A stretch of DNA of 64,000 bases from Nocardioides luteus (lineage in GTDB: Bacteria; Actinomycetota; Actinomycetes; Propionibacteriales; Nocardioidaceae): contig NZ_JADOVJ010000001.1 in assembly GCF_015752315.1 (NCBI RefSeq), positions 2,348,501 to 2,412,500 of the forward strand. The letters are read 5' to 3'. The notes below the pieces were generated by a model. It worked only from the letters and a program-made list of their open reading frames with translations, did not search any database and was not told the DNA's origin. Below are positions 8,833-17,549 of this stretch, piece after piece. A program made the translations under genes and the position numbers. Position 1 is the first letter of the stretch. Every line of letters begins with the position of its first letter.

Positions 8833-9954
8833 GTGGATGTCTCTCCCTACGATGCCTTGCTGTTCGTCTCTTTCGGGGGGCCGGAGAAGACCGAGGACGT
8901 GGTGCCGTTCCTGGAGAACGTGACCCGGGGGCGGGGGATCCCGCGGGAGCGGCTGGTCGAGGTCGGGCAGCACTACTTCGACCGCGGCGGGAAGTCGCCG
9001 ATCAACGACCAGAACCGTGCCTTCCTGGCGGCGCTGCGCAGCGACCTGGCCGAGCACGGGATCGACCTGCCGGTCTACTGGGGCAACCGCAACTGGGACC
9101 CCTACCTGAGCGACACGGTGGCGCAGATGCGGGCCGACGGGATCAAGCGGGCCGCGGTCTTCGCGACGAGCGCCTACTCGTCCTACTCCTCCTGCCGGCA
9201 GTACCGCGAGAACCTCTTCGAGGCGTGCGACACGACCGGTGGTGTGGAGAGCGCGCCGGTGCTGGACAAGCTGCGGCGCTACTACAACCACCCGGGTTTC
9301 GTGGCGCCGGTCGTCGACGGTGTGATCGCCTCGATCGAGGACCTTCCCGAGGCGGAGCGCGACGGTGCCCGGATCCTGTTCGTGACCCACTCGATCCCGA
9401 CCTCGATGAACGACAACGCCGGCCCCGAGGGCAACGCGTACGTCGCCCAGCACCTCGACGTCGCCGGCGTGATCGCCGAGCAGGTGGCCCAGCGGCGCGG
9501 GGTCACCCACGAGTGGGACCTCGTCTACTGCAGCCGCTCCGGCGCCCCGCACATCCCGTGGCTCGAGCCCGACGTGAACGACCACCTCGAGGAGCTCGCG
9601 AGCAAGGCCCCGGAAGACGGGGGGAGCAGCGCCGTGGTGATGTGCCCGGTCGGCTTCGTCTCCGACCACATGGAGGTCGTCTACGACCTCGACACCGAGG
9701 CTCTGGCGACCGCCGAGAAGCTCGGCATCCATGCCCGTCGCAGCCCGACCGCGGGGGAGGACCCGCGCTTCGTGGCCGCCGTACGCGACCTGCTCCTCGA
9801 GCGCGCCGCTGCGGAGCGCGGAGAGGCCCCTGAGCGGCTCACCGTCGGCGACCTGGGGGCCGGCCCCGACCGCTGCCCGGTGGGCTGCTGCTTCAACCAG
9901 CGCTCGCAGCTGCCGACCCTGTCCGGCGAGGACTCGCCCCAGTACTCCGGGTGA
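8833..9954 (+). CDS. hemH: (Coproporphyrin) ferrochelatase
   Basis: A 373-residue ferrochelatase, inserting ferrous iron into coproporphyrin III in the actinobacterial haem pathway. It starts with [20 protein letters not shown], typical of the family. The likely catalytic pair is His186 (in LFVTHSIP) and Glu281 (in SDHMEVVYD). Cysteines at 348, 352 and 353 (CPVGCC) and upstream cysteines could hold the [2Fe-2S] cluster reported for some actinobacterial ferrochelatases; this is inference. The gene is preceded by a terminator-like hairpin and a leaderless promoter, so it should be independently expressed. Confidence 0.93.
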   Translation: MDVSPYDALLFVSFGGPEKTEDVVPFLENVTRGRGIPRERLVEVGQHYFDRGGKSPINDQNRAFLAALRSDLAEHGIDLPVYWGNRNWDPYLSDTVAQMRADGIKRAAVFATSAYSSYSSCRQYRENLFEACDTTGGVESAPVLDKLRRYYNHPGFVAPVVDGVIASIEDLPEAERDGARILFVTHSIPTSMNDNAGPEGNAYVAQHLDVAGVIAEQVAQRRGVTHEWDLVYCSRSGAPHIPWLEPDVNDHLEELASKAPEDGGSSAVVMCPVGFVSDHMEVVYDLDTEALATAEKLGIHARRSPTAGEDPRFVAAVRDLLLERAAAERGEAPERLTVGDLGAGPDRCPVGCCFNQRSQLPTLSGEDSPQYSG

Positions 9955-9966
9955 TCACCCGCGGCA

Positions 9967-9972
9967 TAGGGT
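9967..9972 (+). promoter_or_regulatory. Leaderless promoter -10 box, inositol monophosphatase
   Basis: TAGGGT ends 7 nt before the ATG at 9980, again with no ribosome site in between. Confidence 0.6.
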
Positions 9973-9979
9973 CGGCTCC

Positions 9980-10837
9980 ATGACAGATCATTCCGCCCCG
10001 AAGGCCGGAGACCTCCTCGCGCTCGCCGTGGCGACCGCCCGCGCGGCCGCCGACCTCGTCCGCGAGCGGGCTGCCGGCGTGGTCGAGGTGGCGGCCACCA
10101 AGTCCACCGCGACCGACGTCGTCACCGAGGCCGACCGCGACACCGAGGCCCTGATCCGGCGGCTGATCTCCCAGGAGCGTCCCGAGGACGGCTTCTTCGG
10201 TGAGGAGGGCGCCAGCGAAGGGCAGAGCACGGCCGGCACCAGCGGCGTGCGCTGGATCGTGGACCCGATCGACGGCACGGTCAACTTCCTCTACGGCCTG
10301 CCCCGCTACGCCGTCTCGATCGCCGCGGAGTACGCCGGCGAGGTCGTCGCCGGAGCCGTCGTGGACGTGTCCGCAGGAACCCTCTACGCCGCCTTCCGGC
10401 AGCCCGACGGCTCGGTGGCCGGGGTCAGGAACGGCGAGCCGGTCGAGGTGCGCCCGCCGGCCGAGCTCGGCCAGCGTCTGATCGCCACCGGCTTCTCCTA
10501 CGACGCCGGTCTTCGCCGGATCCAGGCCGAGGCGCTGGTGCGGTTCCTGCCGGTCGTACGTGACGTTCGTCGCATCGGCTCGGCGGCCCTGGACATCTGC
10601 GGGGTGGCCGAGGGAACCCTCGACGGCTATCTCGAGGAGGGCCTGCATCTGTGGGACCACGCGGCGGCCTGTCTGGTGGCCGAGGCGGCCGGGGCGCGAT
10701 GGGAGGCGACGACCGGCGTAGGAGGCCGGCGATTCGTCGTCGTCGCGCCGGCTCACGGCTACGATGAACTGCGGAAAGCGGCTGTTCAGGCCGGTTTTCT
10801 GCCAGTTGACTCGCTCCCGGGTGTCGTACCCGACTGA
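9980..10837 (+). CDS. Inositol monophosphatase family protein (SuhB-like)
   Basis: A 285-residue magnesium-dependent phosphatase. It has the metal-binding motif WIVDPIDGTVNF and the second family motif WDHAAACLVAEAAG. The acidic EEG motif (FFGEEGA) lies upstream of them. Members hydrolyse inositol phosphates or related sugar phosphates; the substrate cannot be fixed from sequence. It is the first gene of a run that matches the mycobacterial suhB-dut region. The N-terminus is set by the leaderless promoter at 9967. Confidence 0.88.
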   Translation: MTDHSAPKAGDLLALAVATARAAADLVRERAAGVVEVAATKSTATDVVTEADRDTEALIRRLISQERPEDGFFGEEGASEGQSTAGTSGVRWIVDPIDGTVNFLYGLPRYAVSIAAEYAGEVVAGAVVDVSAGTLYAAFRQPDGSVAGVRNGEPVEVRPPAELGQRLIATGFSYDAGLRRIQAEALVRFLPVVRDVRRIGSAALDICGVAEGTLDGYLEEGLHLWDHAAACLVAEAAGARWEATTGVGGRRFVVVAPAHGYDELRKAAVQAGFLPVDSLPGVVPD

Positions 10838-11103
10838 AAGCCGCTGGTTGATGTAGATCTATGACCGGCCGGTGGCCGGGAAGGTCCCGGAACCCCGTCG
10901 GCCACGGCCGCGTTCACCCACCCGAAACTCGTTGATCATCTATCCCCGTGATAGGGAATACCGCCAGATGACAGAACGTTCCGGCGACGCGGTTCCGATT
11001 GAGTGTGCGAAATGCACGTGAATAGTGCACAATCACGGGCCGTGCCGCTGCCCTCGGGGGCGCGCGGGGGGACTGAAGATGAGTGAGAAGGGGAGTGGCG
11101 CAG

Positions 11104-11394
11104 ATGGCGACGGACTACGACGCACCGCGTAAAAATGAAGAGGACCAGTCCGAGGAGAGCATCGAAGAGCTCAAGGCTCGTCGTCATGACAAGAACTCGG
11201 GCAAGGTCGACGAGGACGAGGCCGAGGCGGCCGAGTCGTTCGAGCTCCCGGGAGCCGACCTCAGCCATGAGGAGCTCGCGGTTGAGGTCAAGCCGAAGCA
11301 GGAGGACGAGTTCACCTGTATGAGCTGCTTCCTGGTCCACCACCGCAGCCAGCTGGCTGACGAGAAGAAGATGATTTGCTTTGACTGCGCGTAG
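11104..11394 (+). CDS. DUF4193 family protein
   Basis: A 96-residue acidic protein. The first 75 residues are rich in Glu and Asp and probably disordered. The C-terminus carries two cysteine pairs (CMSC and CFDC) about 20 residues apart, likely a small zinc ribbon. Its role is unknown; it is conserved across actinobacteria near dut and suhB, as here. GAGAAGGGGAG at 11085-11094 is a strong ribosome site 9 nt before the ATG. The stop codon lies within a hairpin (next entry). A weak -35/-10 pair (TTGAGT 10999, TAGTGC 11023) may drive it. Confidence 0.85.
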   Translation: MATDYDAPRKNEEDQSEESIEELKARRHDKNSGKVDEDEAEAAESFELPGADLSHEELAVEVKPKQEDEFTCMSCFLVHHRSQLADEKKMICFDCA

Positions 11395-11404
11395 CGCAGT
11401 CAAA
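11380..11404 (+). terminator. Hairpin that contains the DUF4193 stop codon
   Basis: TTTGACTGCGC (11380-11390) and GCGCAGTCAAA (11394-11404) are perfect 11-bp arms with a 3-nt loop. The TAG stop at 11392-11394 spans loop and stem. The downstream arm ends in an A run. Confidence 0.7.
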
Positions 11405-11408
11405 AACG

Positions 11409-11470
11409 CCGAGTCGGCGCGTTTGTATAGCTTGCGCTAGCAAGCGCTTTGTACAAACGCGCCGCCTCGG
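11409..11470. repeat. Long nested hairpin after DUF4193
   Basis: CCGAG/CTCGG, then perfect 12-bp arms GGCGCGTTTGTA (11416-11427) and TACAAACGCGCC (11452-11463), then an inner hairpin GCTTGC/GCAAGC. A 2x2 internal loop separates the outer parts. With the flanking hairpins it makes three stem-loops in about 150 bp between convergent genes. Confidence 0.75.
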
Positions 11471-11503
11471 CGAAAGCCCGGTGTAAGCCGGAACGAGAAG
11501 TAG

Positions 11504-11531
11504 AAGGCCGCACGGAATCCCGTGCGGCCTT
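11504..11531. terminator. Bidirectional terminator between convergent genes
   Basis: AAGGCCGCACGG and CCGTGCGGCCTT are perfect 12-bp arms with a 4-nt AATC loop, A-rich on the left and T-rich on the right, so it can act in both directions. Confidence 0.8.
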
Positions 11532-11540
11532 CCTGCTATC

Positions 11541-11846
11541 TCAGGACGCGTCCTTCTCCAGCTGCTTCGGCAACCGACCGACCGACCTCACGTAGTAGTT
11601 GGCCGCGCGGCGCTGGGCGAACATCCGCGCGAGCGCGACGGTGGCGCCGGTGGCAGCCGACCAGAGCACGGCCTCCACGAGGCGTACGTCGGGGTCGGCT
11701 GGGTTGGCCGGTGGAGTGCGTCCGGTGGACGCCTTCCAGCCGGAGGAGAGGACCTTGTTGGTGACCTTGGCGGCCCCGATTCCGCTGACGAGGGCCATGA
11801 TCGCCCAGACCTTGTCGCCCTTGTCAGCTTTGTTGGACTTGGACAT
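11541..11846 (-). CDS. DUF4235 family membrane protein
   Basis: A 101-residue small protein with one or two hydrophobic segments (about residues 12-30 and 60-78) and charged ends; the start MSKSNKADKGDKVWAIMALV and the region AVLWSAATGATVALARMFAQ fit DUF4235. The function is unknown. It is convergent with the DUF4193 gene, separated by three hairpins, and is followed by the DUF3093 gene's region on the same strand. An RNA-level link to its neighbours is not evident. Confidence 0.75.
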   Translation of the reverse strand: MSKSNKADKGDKVWAIMALVSGIGAAKVTNKVLSSGWKASTGRTPPANPADPDVRLVEAVLWSAATGATVALARMFAQRRAANYYVRSVGRLPKQLEKDAS

Positions 11847-11881
11847 GTCTCGAGCCTAGGCCATCGGCTCGAGGATGGGTC

Positions 11882-12340
11882 TCAGAGACTCGCTCGGAGC
11901 GCGTTGACCGTCTTCGCGAGCGCCACCGGGTGGCGGGTGAAGAGCAGCCAGTAGGGCGTCGGGTCGGCCGGGTCCTCGATGGTGACCCGAACGGCGCGCT
12001 TGAGATAGGGGCGCAGGAGCAGGTAGGCCCTCGCGTCGGCGTCGCGGCCCGCCAAATGGTGGGAGTCGATCTCGTCGAGCGCGACCGCCTCGCCGAGGAA
12101 GCGCGCCTCGATGCGGGCGGGCCCGGCGCGCAGGACCCCGTCGGCGATCGTGATCCTGGCGTTGCCGTAGACGATCATGGCCAGCGCGAACAGGCCGACG
12201 ATCGCGGCCGTGATGCCCCAGGCGAGGGCGGCCGGAACCCACAGGATGACCGCGATCCACAGGGTCGCCAGGAACATGACGCCCTGGACCCACCACCTCA
12301 GCGGCACGGTCAGTCGCTCGTCGTACGCCGGGGTGCTCAC
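11882..12340 (-). CDS. DUF3093 family membrane protein
   Basis: A 152-residue protein with two adjacent membrane helices near the N-terminus (after [14 protein letters not shown]) and a C-terminal beta-rich domain containing [19 protein letters not shown] and [12 protein letters not shown]. The family is conserved and uncharacterised. I start it at the GTG at 12340; a longer open frame exists but would overlap the divergent dut gene. A 15-bp palindrome (CTCACGAATCGTGAG, 12336-12350) covers this start codon. Divergence from dut matches mycobacteria. Confidence 0.8.
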   Translation of the reverse strand: MSTPAYDERLTVPLRWWVQGVMFLATLWIAVILWVPAALAWGITAAIVGLFALAMIVYGNARITIADGVLRAGPARIEARFLGEAVALDEIDSHHLAGRDADARAYLLLRPYLKRAVRVTIEDPADPTPYWLLFTRHPVALAKTVNALRASL

Positions 12341-12400
12341 GAATCGTGAGTTTTTCACGCCGGTCAAGGGAGTCACGAATCGGGTGAGCCCTGGAGCATC

Positions 12401-12406
12401 TAAGGT
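12401..12406 (+). promoter_or_regulatory. Leaderless promoter -10 box, dut
   Basis: TAAGGT ends 7 nt before the GTG at 12414 and fixes the dut start. Confidence 0.6.
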
Positions 12407-12413
12407 GCGGGTT

Positions 12414-12866
12414 GTGTCTGATCTCGAAGTAGCCCTGGTGCGTCTCGACGCGGAGCTGCCGCCACCTGCGTACGCCCATCCGGGAGATGCCGGAGCCGAC
12501 CTGCGCACGACCGTGGACGTGACCCTCAAACCGGGGGAGCGCGCCCTGGTGCCGACCGGGATCGCGATGGCGCTGCCCGCGGGCTACGTGGGCCTGGTGC
12601 ACCCGCGCTCCGGGCTGGCCGCCAAGCACGGGCTCTCGATCGTCAACGCCCCCGGCACCGTCGACGCGGGCTACCGCGGCGAGGTGAAGGTGGCGCTGAT
12701 CAACCTCGACCCTGTCGAGCCCATCGAGCTGCGCCGTGGCGACCGGGTCGCCCAGCTGGTGATCCAGCGCGTCGAGCAGGCACGTTTCGTCGAGGTCTCC
12801 GAGTTGCCCGACTCCGTCCGTGGGGATGGGGGATACGGTTCTACAGGGGGTTTCTCCAACCGCTGA
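12414..12866 (+). CDS. dut: Deoxyuridine 5'-triphosphate nucleotidohydrolase
   Basis: A 150-residue trimeric dUTPase that converts dUTP to dUMP and pyrophosphate, keeping uracil out of DNA and supplying thymidylate synthesis. All five family motifs are visible: AGADLRT (I), PRSGLA (II), [13 protein letters not shown] (III), [10 protein letters not shown] (IV) and the P-loop-like [10 protein letters not shown] (V) at the C-terminus. The length is normal. The GTG start follows a leaderless -10 box. It heads a rightward group with DUF3710, OB-fold and DUF3159 genes. Confidence 0.96.
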   Translation: MSDLEVALVRLDAELPPPAYAHPGDAGADLRTTVDVTLKPGERALVPTGIAMALPAGYVGLVHPRSGLAAKHGLSIVNAPGTVDAGYRGEVKVALINLDPVEPIELRRGDRVAQLVIQRVEQARFVEVSELPDSVRGDGGYGSTGGFSNR

Positions 12867-12918
12867 GCGATCAGTGTTAGATAAGTCTCCTCAGAGATCC
12901 ACCGCAACCTGAAAGCAG

Positions 12919-13581
12919 ATGGTCGTGAAGTTCCGTCGCAAGTCCACGCCCTCCCACCGGGGAGAGCCGTCTGCATCGGTCGGCGAGCGGCCCGTGGCCG
13001 ACGAGCGGCCGGTGCCGGCCGCTCCCGAGGTCGGCCCGTTCGACATCGACTCGGCCCCGGACGGGCTGATCACCGGTGATTGGGTGGACCTCGGCTCGAT
13101 GATGCTCGCCCCCGCCCCGGGCAAGGAGCTGCGCCTCCAGGTGGACGAGAAGTCCGGCCAGATCGCGGCCGTGATGCTGACCGCGGACGACGGCGCCATG
13201 GAGCTGCGTGCCTTCGCCGCGCCCCGCAACGGCGACCTGTGGACCGAGTCGCTGCCGATGCTGCGCGAGGACGTCCAGCAGCGTGGCGGCGCGACCGCCG
13301 ACCTGCAGGGCCCGTGGGGCACCGAGCTGATCACCCAGATGAAGGTGAAGCTGCCCGACGGCCAGCCGGCCGTCCAGCAGACCCGCATCATCGGCGTCAA
13401 CGGCCCGCGCTGGATGCTCCGCGCGACCATGCTCGGCCGCCCGGCGATGGAGCCGACCGCCGGCAAGGAGTGGGAGCGGCTCCTCGAGCACGTCGTCGTG
13501 CGCCGTGGTGCCGAGGCCAGGCCGAAGGGCGAGGCGCTCGAGGTCAAGCTGCCGCCCAACGCGCGCCGCGTCGAGAAGTGA
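12919..13581 (+). CDS. DUF3710 family protein
   Basis: A 220-residue soluble protein. After about 40 variable residues comes a conserved core with FDIDSAPDGLITGDWVDLGS, then WTESLPMLREDVQQ and GTELITQMKV, and a tail ending in basic residues. This is the DUF3710 family, found next to dut in many actinobacteria. The function is unknown. It is 52 bp after dut and 7 bp before the OB-fold gene, so it should be in one transcript. Confidence 0.85.
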   Translation: MVVKFRRKSTPSHRGEPSASVGERPVADERPVPAAPEVGPFDIDSAPDGLITGDWVDLGSMMLAPAPGKELRLQVDEKSGQIAAVMLTADDGAMELRAFAAPRNGDLWTESLPMLREDVQQRGGATADLQGPWGTELITQMKVKLPDGQPAVQQTRIIGVNGPRWMLRATMLGRPAMEPTAGKEWERLLEHVVVRRGAEARPKGEALEVKLPPNARRVEK

Positions 13582-13588
13582 GCCGGTA

Positions 13589-13960
13589 GTGGCCAAGGGG
13601 CGCCTGCGCGCGAAGCTCAGCGAGTGGGCCAACACGGCCTCGATCGACGCGAGCGAGATCCGAGCGGCGTACGTCGCCAAGGATGTCGCCTCCATCGCCG
13701 ACGCGCCGGACCGTGAGCCGGTGCGCCTGCGGGGAACGTTGCGTACGATCACGCTGCGGCCTCGCGGAGGCGTCCCGGCGCTGGAGGCCGAGCTGTTCGA
13801 CGGCTCCGGCACCCTGACGCTCATCTGGCTGGGCCGCCGGCGCATCGCCGGCATCAACCCGGGCCGGTCGCTGCAGGTGCAGGGCCGCATCGGCCGTACC
13901 GATGGCCAGCGCATCATGTTCAATCCACGCTACGAGCTGATTCCGGACCCCAACGAGTGA
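13589..13960 (+). CDS. OB-fold nucleic acid-binding protein
   Basis: A 123-residue protein with a single OB-fold: the strands around RLRGTLRTITLRP, ALEAELFDGSGTLTLIWLGR and GRSLQVQGRIG are typical. It may bind single-stranded nucleic acid, but no partner is known. I chose GTG 13589, which gives a compact protein. Its stop overlaps the start of the DUF3159 gene as GTGA, which suggests translational coupling. Confidence 0.82.
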   Translation: MAKGRLRAKLSEWANTASIDASEIRAAYVAKDVASIADAPDREPVRLRGTLRTITLRPRGGVPALEAELFDGSGTLTLIWLGRRRIAGINPGRSLQVQGRIGRTDGQRIMFNPRYELIPDPNE

Positions 13961-14739
13961 GCCAACCACACGTGAGCCCCACCTCAGAGACCCCCGCCGG
14001 CGACGGCTCTGCCGAGGACCGTGCCGGCGAGCACCACGACCACAACCATCCGACGGTCGACACCGTCGAGGCGGTCGTACGCCGCCAGATGTCCGCCGGG
14101 CTGGGCGGTGTGCGCGGGATGCTCGAGGCCGGCGTGCCCGGGCTCGTCTTCACGATCGCCTGGCTGGTGGTCAAGGACCTCAAGGTCGCGCTGATCGCCT
14201 CGGCGGCGACCGCGGCCGTGTTCCTGCTGGTGCGACTGGTGCAGCGCTCGAGCCTGCAGTACGTCGGCAACGCCATCTTCGGCATCCTGATCGGCTTCGC
14301 CGTGGTGCGGCTGGCCCAGTCGATGGGCGGATCGGCCGAGGAGCAGGCGCTCGCCTACTTCCTGCCCGGCATCCTGATCAGCCTCGGCTACACGGTCGTC
14401 GTGGGTGGCCTGTGCCTGATCGGCTGGCCGATCTTCGGCTTCTTCATCGGTGTCGCCAGCGGCGACCCGCTCGAGTGGCACCAGGACAAGCAGATCGTGA
14501 AGCTCTGCTCGCGGCTGACCTGGCTCTTCCTGGCTCCCGGTGCGATCGGTGCGGCCATCCAGGGTCCGATCTGGTTCCTCGCCTGGAGCGGCGCCATCGA
14601 CCGCGACTGGGCGATCCTCGCCCTCGGCATCCTCCGCACCGGTCTCGGCTGGGCGCTGCGGATCGCCTGCTACGGCACCATGATCTGGCTCCTCGCCCGC
14701 AACCACACCCCGGTCCAGGGCCGCCCCCAGGACGCCTGA
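13957..14739 (+). CDS. DUF3159 family integral membrane protein
   Basis: A 260-residue membrane protein of the DUF3159 family. The first 45 residues are polar and include a short His-rich run (EHHDHNH). About six membrane helices follow, in three hydrophobic pairs. The function is unknown. It is the last gene of the conserved dut group; in mycobacteria the next genes are two TrkA proteins, which here lie 27.8 kb further right. It starts with a GTG that overlaps the preceding stop. Confidence 0.85.
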   Translation: MSQPHVSPTSETPAGDGSAEDRAGEHHDHNHPTVDTVEAVVRRQMSAGLGGVRGMLEAGVPGLVFTIAWLVVKDLKVALIASAATAAVFLLVRLVQRSSLQYVGNAIFGILIGFAVVRLAQSMGGSAEEQALAYFLPGILISLGYTVVVGGLCLIGWPIFGFFIGVASGDPLEWHQDKQIVKLCSRLTWLFLAPGAIGAAIQGPIWFLAWSGAIDRDWAILALGILRTGLGWALRIACYGTMIWLLARNHTPVQGRPQDA

Positions 14740-14744
14740 GCCGG

Positions 14745-15284
14745 ATGGAGGTCCGGGTGGTGAGGCCGACGCGCGGAAGCGTGTGGCTCTCCCTGCTCGC
14801 CACCCTCGAGATCATGACCGGCGCGGCCCTGGCCCACCTGGCCGCGGGCGGCGCGCTGCCGAACGCCGGCTGGCTGGCCGCGGCGTCCCTGGCCGTCTTC
14901 GGCTCCGGTGTCGTGGTGCTGCAGCGCCGGGTCGGGCTCCTCACCGGTGCTGTCCTGGCCGGCGTGTCCCAGCTGGGGCTCCACGAGGTCTTCGCGGCCT
15001 TCTCCGCGGCCCCCGGCGCCGAGCACCATCACCCGGTCGGCACCTCGCTCGGCTCCACCGACGGTGCCGCGATGCTCCTCGCCCACGCCTGCGCCGCCGT
15101 CCTCTCCGTCGTCGTCTGGGCGCTGCACCGCAGGGCCCTCGCCGTGGCCGTACGCAGCCTGCCGACGCCGCGGGTCGCGGTCGCCGGCCGCCTGCTCGCC
15201 GAGTCGTCACAGTTCGTTCCGCGACCGGCCCTGTGGGCCCATGTCTCTCCGCGCAGGGGACCGCCGAGGCCGGCAGGCCTCTGA
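14745..15284 (+). CDS. Small polytopic membrane protein, function unknown
   Basis: A 179-residue protein with about four or five membrane helices and a loop containing AEHHHP, which could bind metal. The C-terminal 30 residues are basic and polar. I do not recognise a named family. It begins 5 bp after the DUF3159 stop and lies before a PepSY-type membrane protein and zur, so a metal-related role is possible but not shown. ATG 14745 has a GGA-containing upstream; a GTG at 14760 is an alternative. Confidence 0.6.
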   Translation: MEVRVVRPTRGSVWLSLLATLEIMTGAALAHLAAGGALPNAGWLAAASLAVFGSGVVVLQRRVGLLTGAVLAGVSQLGLHEVFAAFSAAPGAEHHHPVGTSLGSTDGAAMLLAHACAAVLSVVVWALHRRALAVAVRSLPTPRVAVAGRLLAESSQFVPRPALWAHVSPRRGPPRPAGL

Positions 15285-15300
15285 GATCCCTCTGCGAGCA

Positions 15301-15321
15301 CCACCGGGTGAGTCCCGGTGG
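15301..15321 (+). terminator. Perfect 8-bp hairpin before the PepSY gene
   Basis: CCACCGGG and CCCGGTGG pair around a TGAGT loop. It is followed by CTGTCTTG, so it can end the upstream transcript or attenuate the PepSY gene 40 bp later. Confidence 0.5.
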
Positions 15322-15361
15322 CTGTCTTGCGTACCCGAAAATTCGCGAGAGAGAACCTTCC

Positions 15362-16798
15362 ATGTCCGTTCCGGCCCAGTTCCAGACCGCACCTCCAGCA
15401 GAGCCACAGATCGAGCCGCCGGGCCCCGGGCCCGGCTGGTGGTCGACGATCCGCCCGCTCGTGCTGCGGCTGCACTTCTACGCCGGGGTGCTCGTCGCCC
15501 CGTTCATCCTGGTCGCCTCGGTGACCGGGCTGCTCTACACGATCGCCCCGCAGGTCGAGCAGATCGCCTATCACGACCTGACCCACGTCACCCCGGCCGG
15601 CGAGACGGTGCCGCTGGCCGAACAGGTCGCTGCGGCCCGCGCCGGCCACCCCGACGGTGACATCCTCCGCATCGACGTGCCGCCCGCCGCCGACCGCAGC
15701 ACCCGGGTGGTCTTCACCGACGAGACCGTGCCCGACGACTACGCGATGTCGGTCTTCGTGAACCCCTACACCGCCGCCGTCGAGGGCCAGGTACGCAGCT
15801 ACGGGCAGTGGCTCGGCTTCCGCGCCTGGCTCGACGAGCTGCACCGCAACCTCCACCTGGGAGCGGTCGGACGCCACTACAGCGAGCTCGCTGCGAGCTG
15901 GCTGTGGGTGGTCGCCCTCGGCGGGCTGCTGCTGTGGATCGGCAGGCGACGCCGTGACCGGCGGGCCCGCCGGCTGGTCACGCCCGACCCGGCGGCCACC
16001 GGACGCTCCCGGGTGATGTCGTGGCATGCGGTGATCGGCGTCTGGGTCCTGCTCGGCGTACTCGCGCTGTCGGTCTCCGGGCTGACCTGGTCACGCTACG
16101 CCGGCGCGAACATCGGCGAGGTGCGTACGGCCCTGTCCTGGACCGAGCCGACGCCGGCGGCGTCGTTGCAGACCGGCGGTTCCGCGGCCGAGCACGCGGA
16201 TCACGGCTCCGCCGGGGGTGCCGCGGGTGCCGTTGACCCGGATGCCGTCCTCACGGCGGGAGTCGGTGTCGACGGGGTGCTCGCCGCCGCTCGCGAGGCA
16301 GGTCTGGGTGATCCGCTCTACCTCGTGCCGCCGGCCGACGGGTCCAGCGCCTGGACCGCGGCGGAGAACAAGCGCGACTGGCCGACCGCCTACGACGCGA
16401 TCAGCGTCGACCCCGCCACCGGCACGACGCTGGACCGGGTCGACTTCGCCGACTGGCCGGTCATGGCCAAGCTGACCGACTGGGTCATCGGCGCCCACAT
16501 GGGCATCCTGTTCGGCATCGTCAACCAGCTGGCGCTCGCGGCGCTGGCGATCGGCCTGATCGTGATGACGGTGCTCGGCTACCGGATGTGGTGGCTGCGG
16601 CGCCCGCGCGGCGCGGGTGGGCTCCGCTTCGGCCGGCCGGCGCCGCGTGGGGCGTGGCGTCGACTGCCCTGGCCCGCGCTCGTGGCTCTCGTCGGGATCG
16701 TCGGCGTGGTCGGCTGGTTCGTTCCGATGGTGGGCGTGACCCTCGTCGGGTTCCTGCTCGTCGATGCCGCGCTCGGCGCGGTCCGCAGGCGGGGCTGA
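15362..16798 (+). CDS. PepSY-associated membrane protein (PepSY_TM family)
   Basis: A 478-residue membrane protein with the PepSY_TM layout: an N-terminal helix after VLRLHFYAGVLVAPF, an outside PepSY segment, a second helix pair around ASWLWVVALGGLLLWIGRRRR, a further outside segment with a His-containing linker (AEHADHG), and C-terminal helices. Relatives include metal-regulated proteins with suspected membrane reductase or metal-uptake roles. GAGAGAACC precedes the ATG. It runs tail to tail with zur (one base between the stops), which supports a metal link without proving it. Confidence 0.8.
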   Translation: MSVPAQFQTAPPAEPQIEPPGPGPGWWSTIRPLVLRLHFYAGVLVAPFILVASVTGLLYTIAPQVEQIAYHDLTHVTPAGETVPLAEQVAAARAGHPDGDILRIDVPPAADRSTRVVFTDETVPDDYAMSVFVNPYTAAVEGQVRSYGQWLGFRAWLDELHRNLHLGAVGRHYSELAASWLWVVALGGLLLWIGRRRRDRRARRLVTPDPAATGRSRVMSWHAVIGVWVLLGVLALSVSGLTWSRYAGANIGEVRTALSWTEPTPAASLQTGGSAAEHADHGSAGGAAGAVDPDAVLTAGVGVDGVLAAAREAGLGDPLYLVPPADGSSAWTAAENKRDWPTAYDAISVDPATGTTLDRVDFADWPVMAKLTDWVIGAHMGILFGIVNQLALAALAIGLIVMTVLGYRMWWLRRPRGAGGLRFGRPAPRGAWRRLPWPALVALVGIVGVVGWFVPMVGVTLVGFLLVDAALGAVRRRG

Positions 16799-16799
16799 C

Positions 16800-17213
16800 T
16801 CAGGCGGAGGCGCAGACGGCGCAGAGGCCGAAGATCTCCACGGTGTGGTTGACGTCGGTGAAGCCGTTCTGCGCCGCCACCTTGTCGGCCCAGGTCTCCA
16901 CGGCCGGGCCCTCGATCTCCACGGCCTTGCCGCAGCTGCGGCACACCAGGTGGTGGTGATGGGTCGTGGAGGCGTCGCCGCACAGCCGGTAGGTGGACTC
17001 ACCGTCGGGCTTGTGGATCACGTCGGCGAGGCCGTCGTCGACGAAGATCTGCAGGTGGCGGTAGACCGTGGAGAGGCCGATCTTCTCGCCGTTGGCTCGC
17101 AGCGTGGCGTAGACGTCCTGGGCGCTGCGGAAGGTGTCCTCGGCGGCGAGAGCCTCCTTCACCGCGGCGCCCTGGTTGGTTGCGCGCCGCTTGACCTGCT
17201 GGGTTGGTGCCAT
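16800..17213 (-). CDS. zur: Zinc uptake regulator Zur (Fur family)
   Basis: A 137-residue Fur-family repressor. The N-terminal winged helix contains [20 protein letters not shown] followed by VYRHLQ; the C-terminal half has the HHHH metal region, CRSC and CAVC, the two cysteine pairs that hold structural zinc. In zinc-replete cells Zur binds AT-rich palindromes and blocks zinc-uptake genes and zinc-free ribosomal protein genes. I call it Zur rather than Fur because it is divergent from rpmB-rpsN paralogues lacking zinc sites and because four Zur-like palindromes lie nearby. Confidence 0.9.
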   Translation of the reverse strand: MAPTQQVKRRATNQGAAVKEALAAEDTFRSAQDVYATLRANGEKIGLSTVYRHLQIFVDDGLADVIHKPDGESTYRLCGDASTTHHHHLVCRSCGKAVEIEGPAVETWADKVAAQNGFTDVNHTVEIFGLCAVCASA

Positions 17214-17279
17214 GGCGCCATGTTAGTCGGTATCGGTATGGATCCCGTGTTCAGTGCGGCGGGGCGTCGTATGGCATAC

Positions 17280-17292
17280 TGGGAATGATTCC
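17280..17292 (+). promoter_or_regulatory. Zur-type palindrome upstream of rpmB
   Basis: TGGGAATGATTCC contains the 11-bp palindrome GGAATGATTCC. It directly follows a possible -10 (CATACT, 17275-17280) and lies 20 bp before the rpmB ATG, a good place to block initiation. The 12-mer TGGGAATGATTC recurs (reverse strand) at the RiPP site at 33.03 kb. Confidence 0.7.
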
Positions 17293-17312
17293 GAATAACA
17301 CGAAAGGCTCTC

Positions 17313-17549
17313 ATGTCACGCACGTGTCAGGTCACCGGCGCCCGCCCCGGCTTCGGCAACAACCGCCCTTGGTCCAAGAAGGCGACCCGGCGACGCTGGG
17401 AGGTGAACCTGCAGAAGAAGACCTACTACGTCCCCAGCCTGGGCCGGAAGGTCACCCTGCGGCTCAGCACCAACGCGATCAAGCAGATCGACGTACGCGG
17501 CATCGACGCCGTCGTCGCCGAGATGCGCGCTCGGGGGGAGAAGGTCTGA
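17313..17549 (+). CDS. rpmB: 50S ribosomal protein L28, zinc-independent paralogue
   Basis: A 78-residue L28 protein ([21 protein letters not shown] and [14 protein letters not shown]). It has a single cysteine and lacks the two CxxC pairs of the zinc-binding form, so it is the C-minus paralogue that replaces the zinc form during zinc starvation. It is preceded by a Zur-type palindrome and overlaps the next gene by one base (TGATGG), indicating coupling with rpsN. Confidence 0.93.
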   Translation: MSRTCQVTGARPGFGNNRPWSKKATRRRWEVNLQKKTYYVPSLGRKVTLRLSTNAIKQIDVRGIDAVVAEMRARGEKV

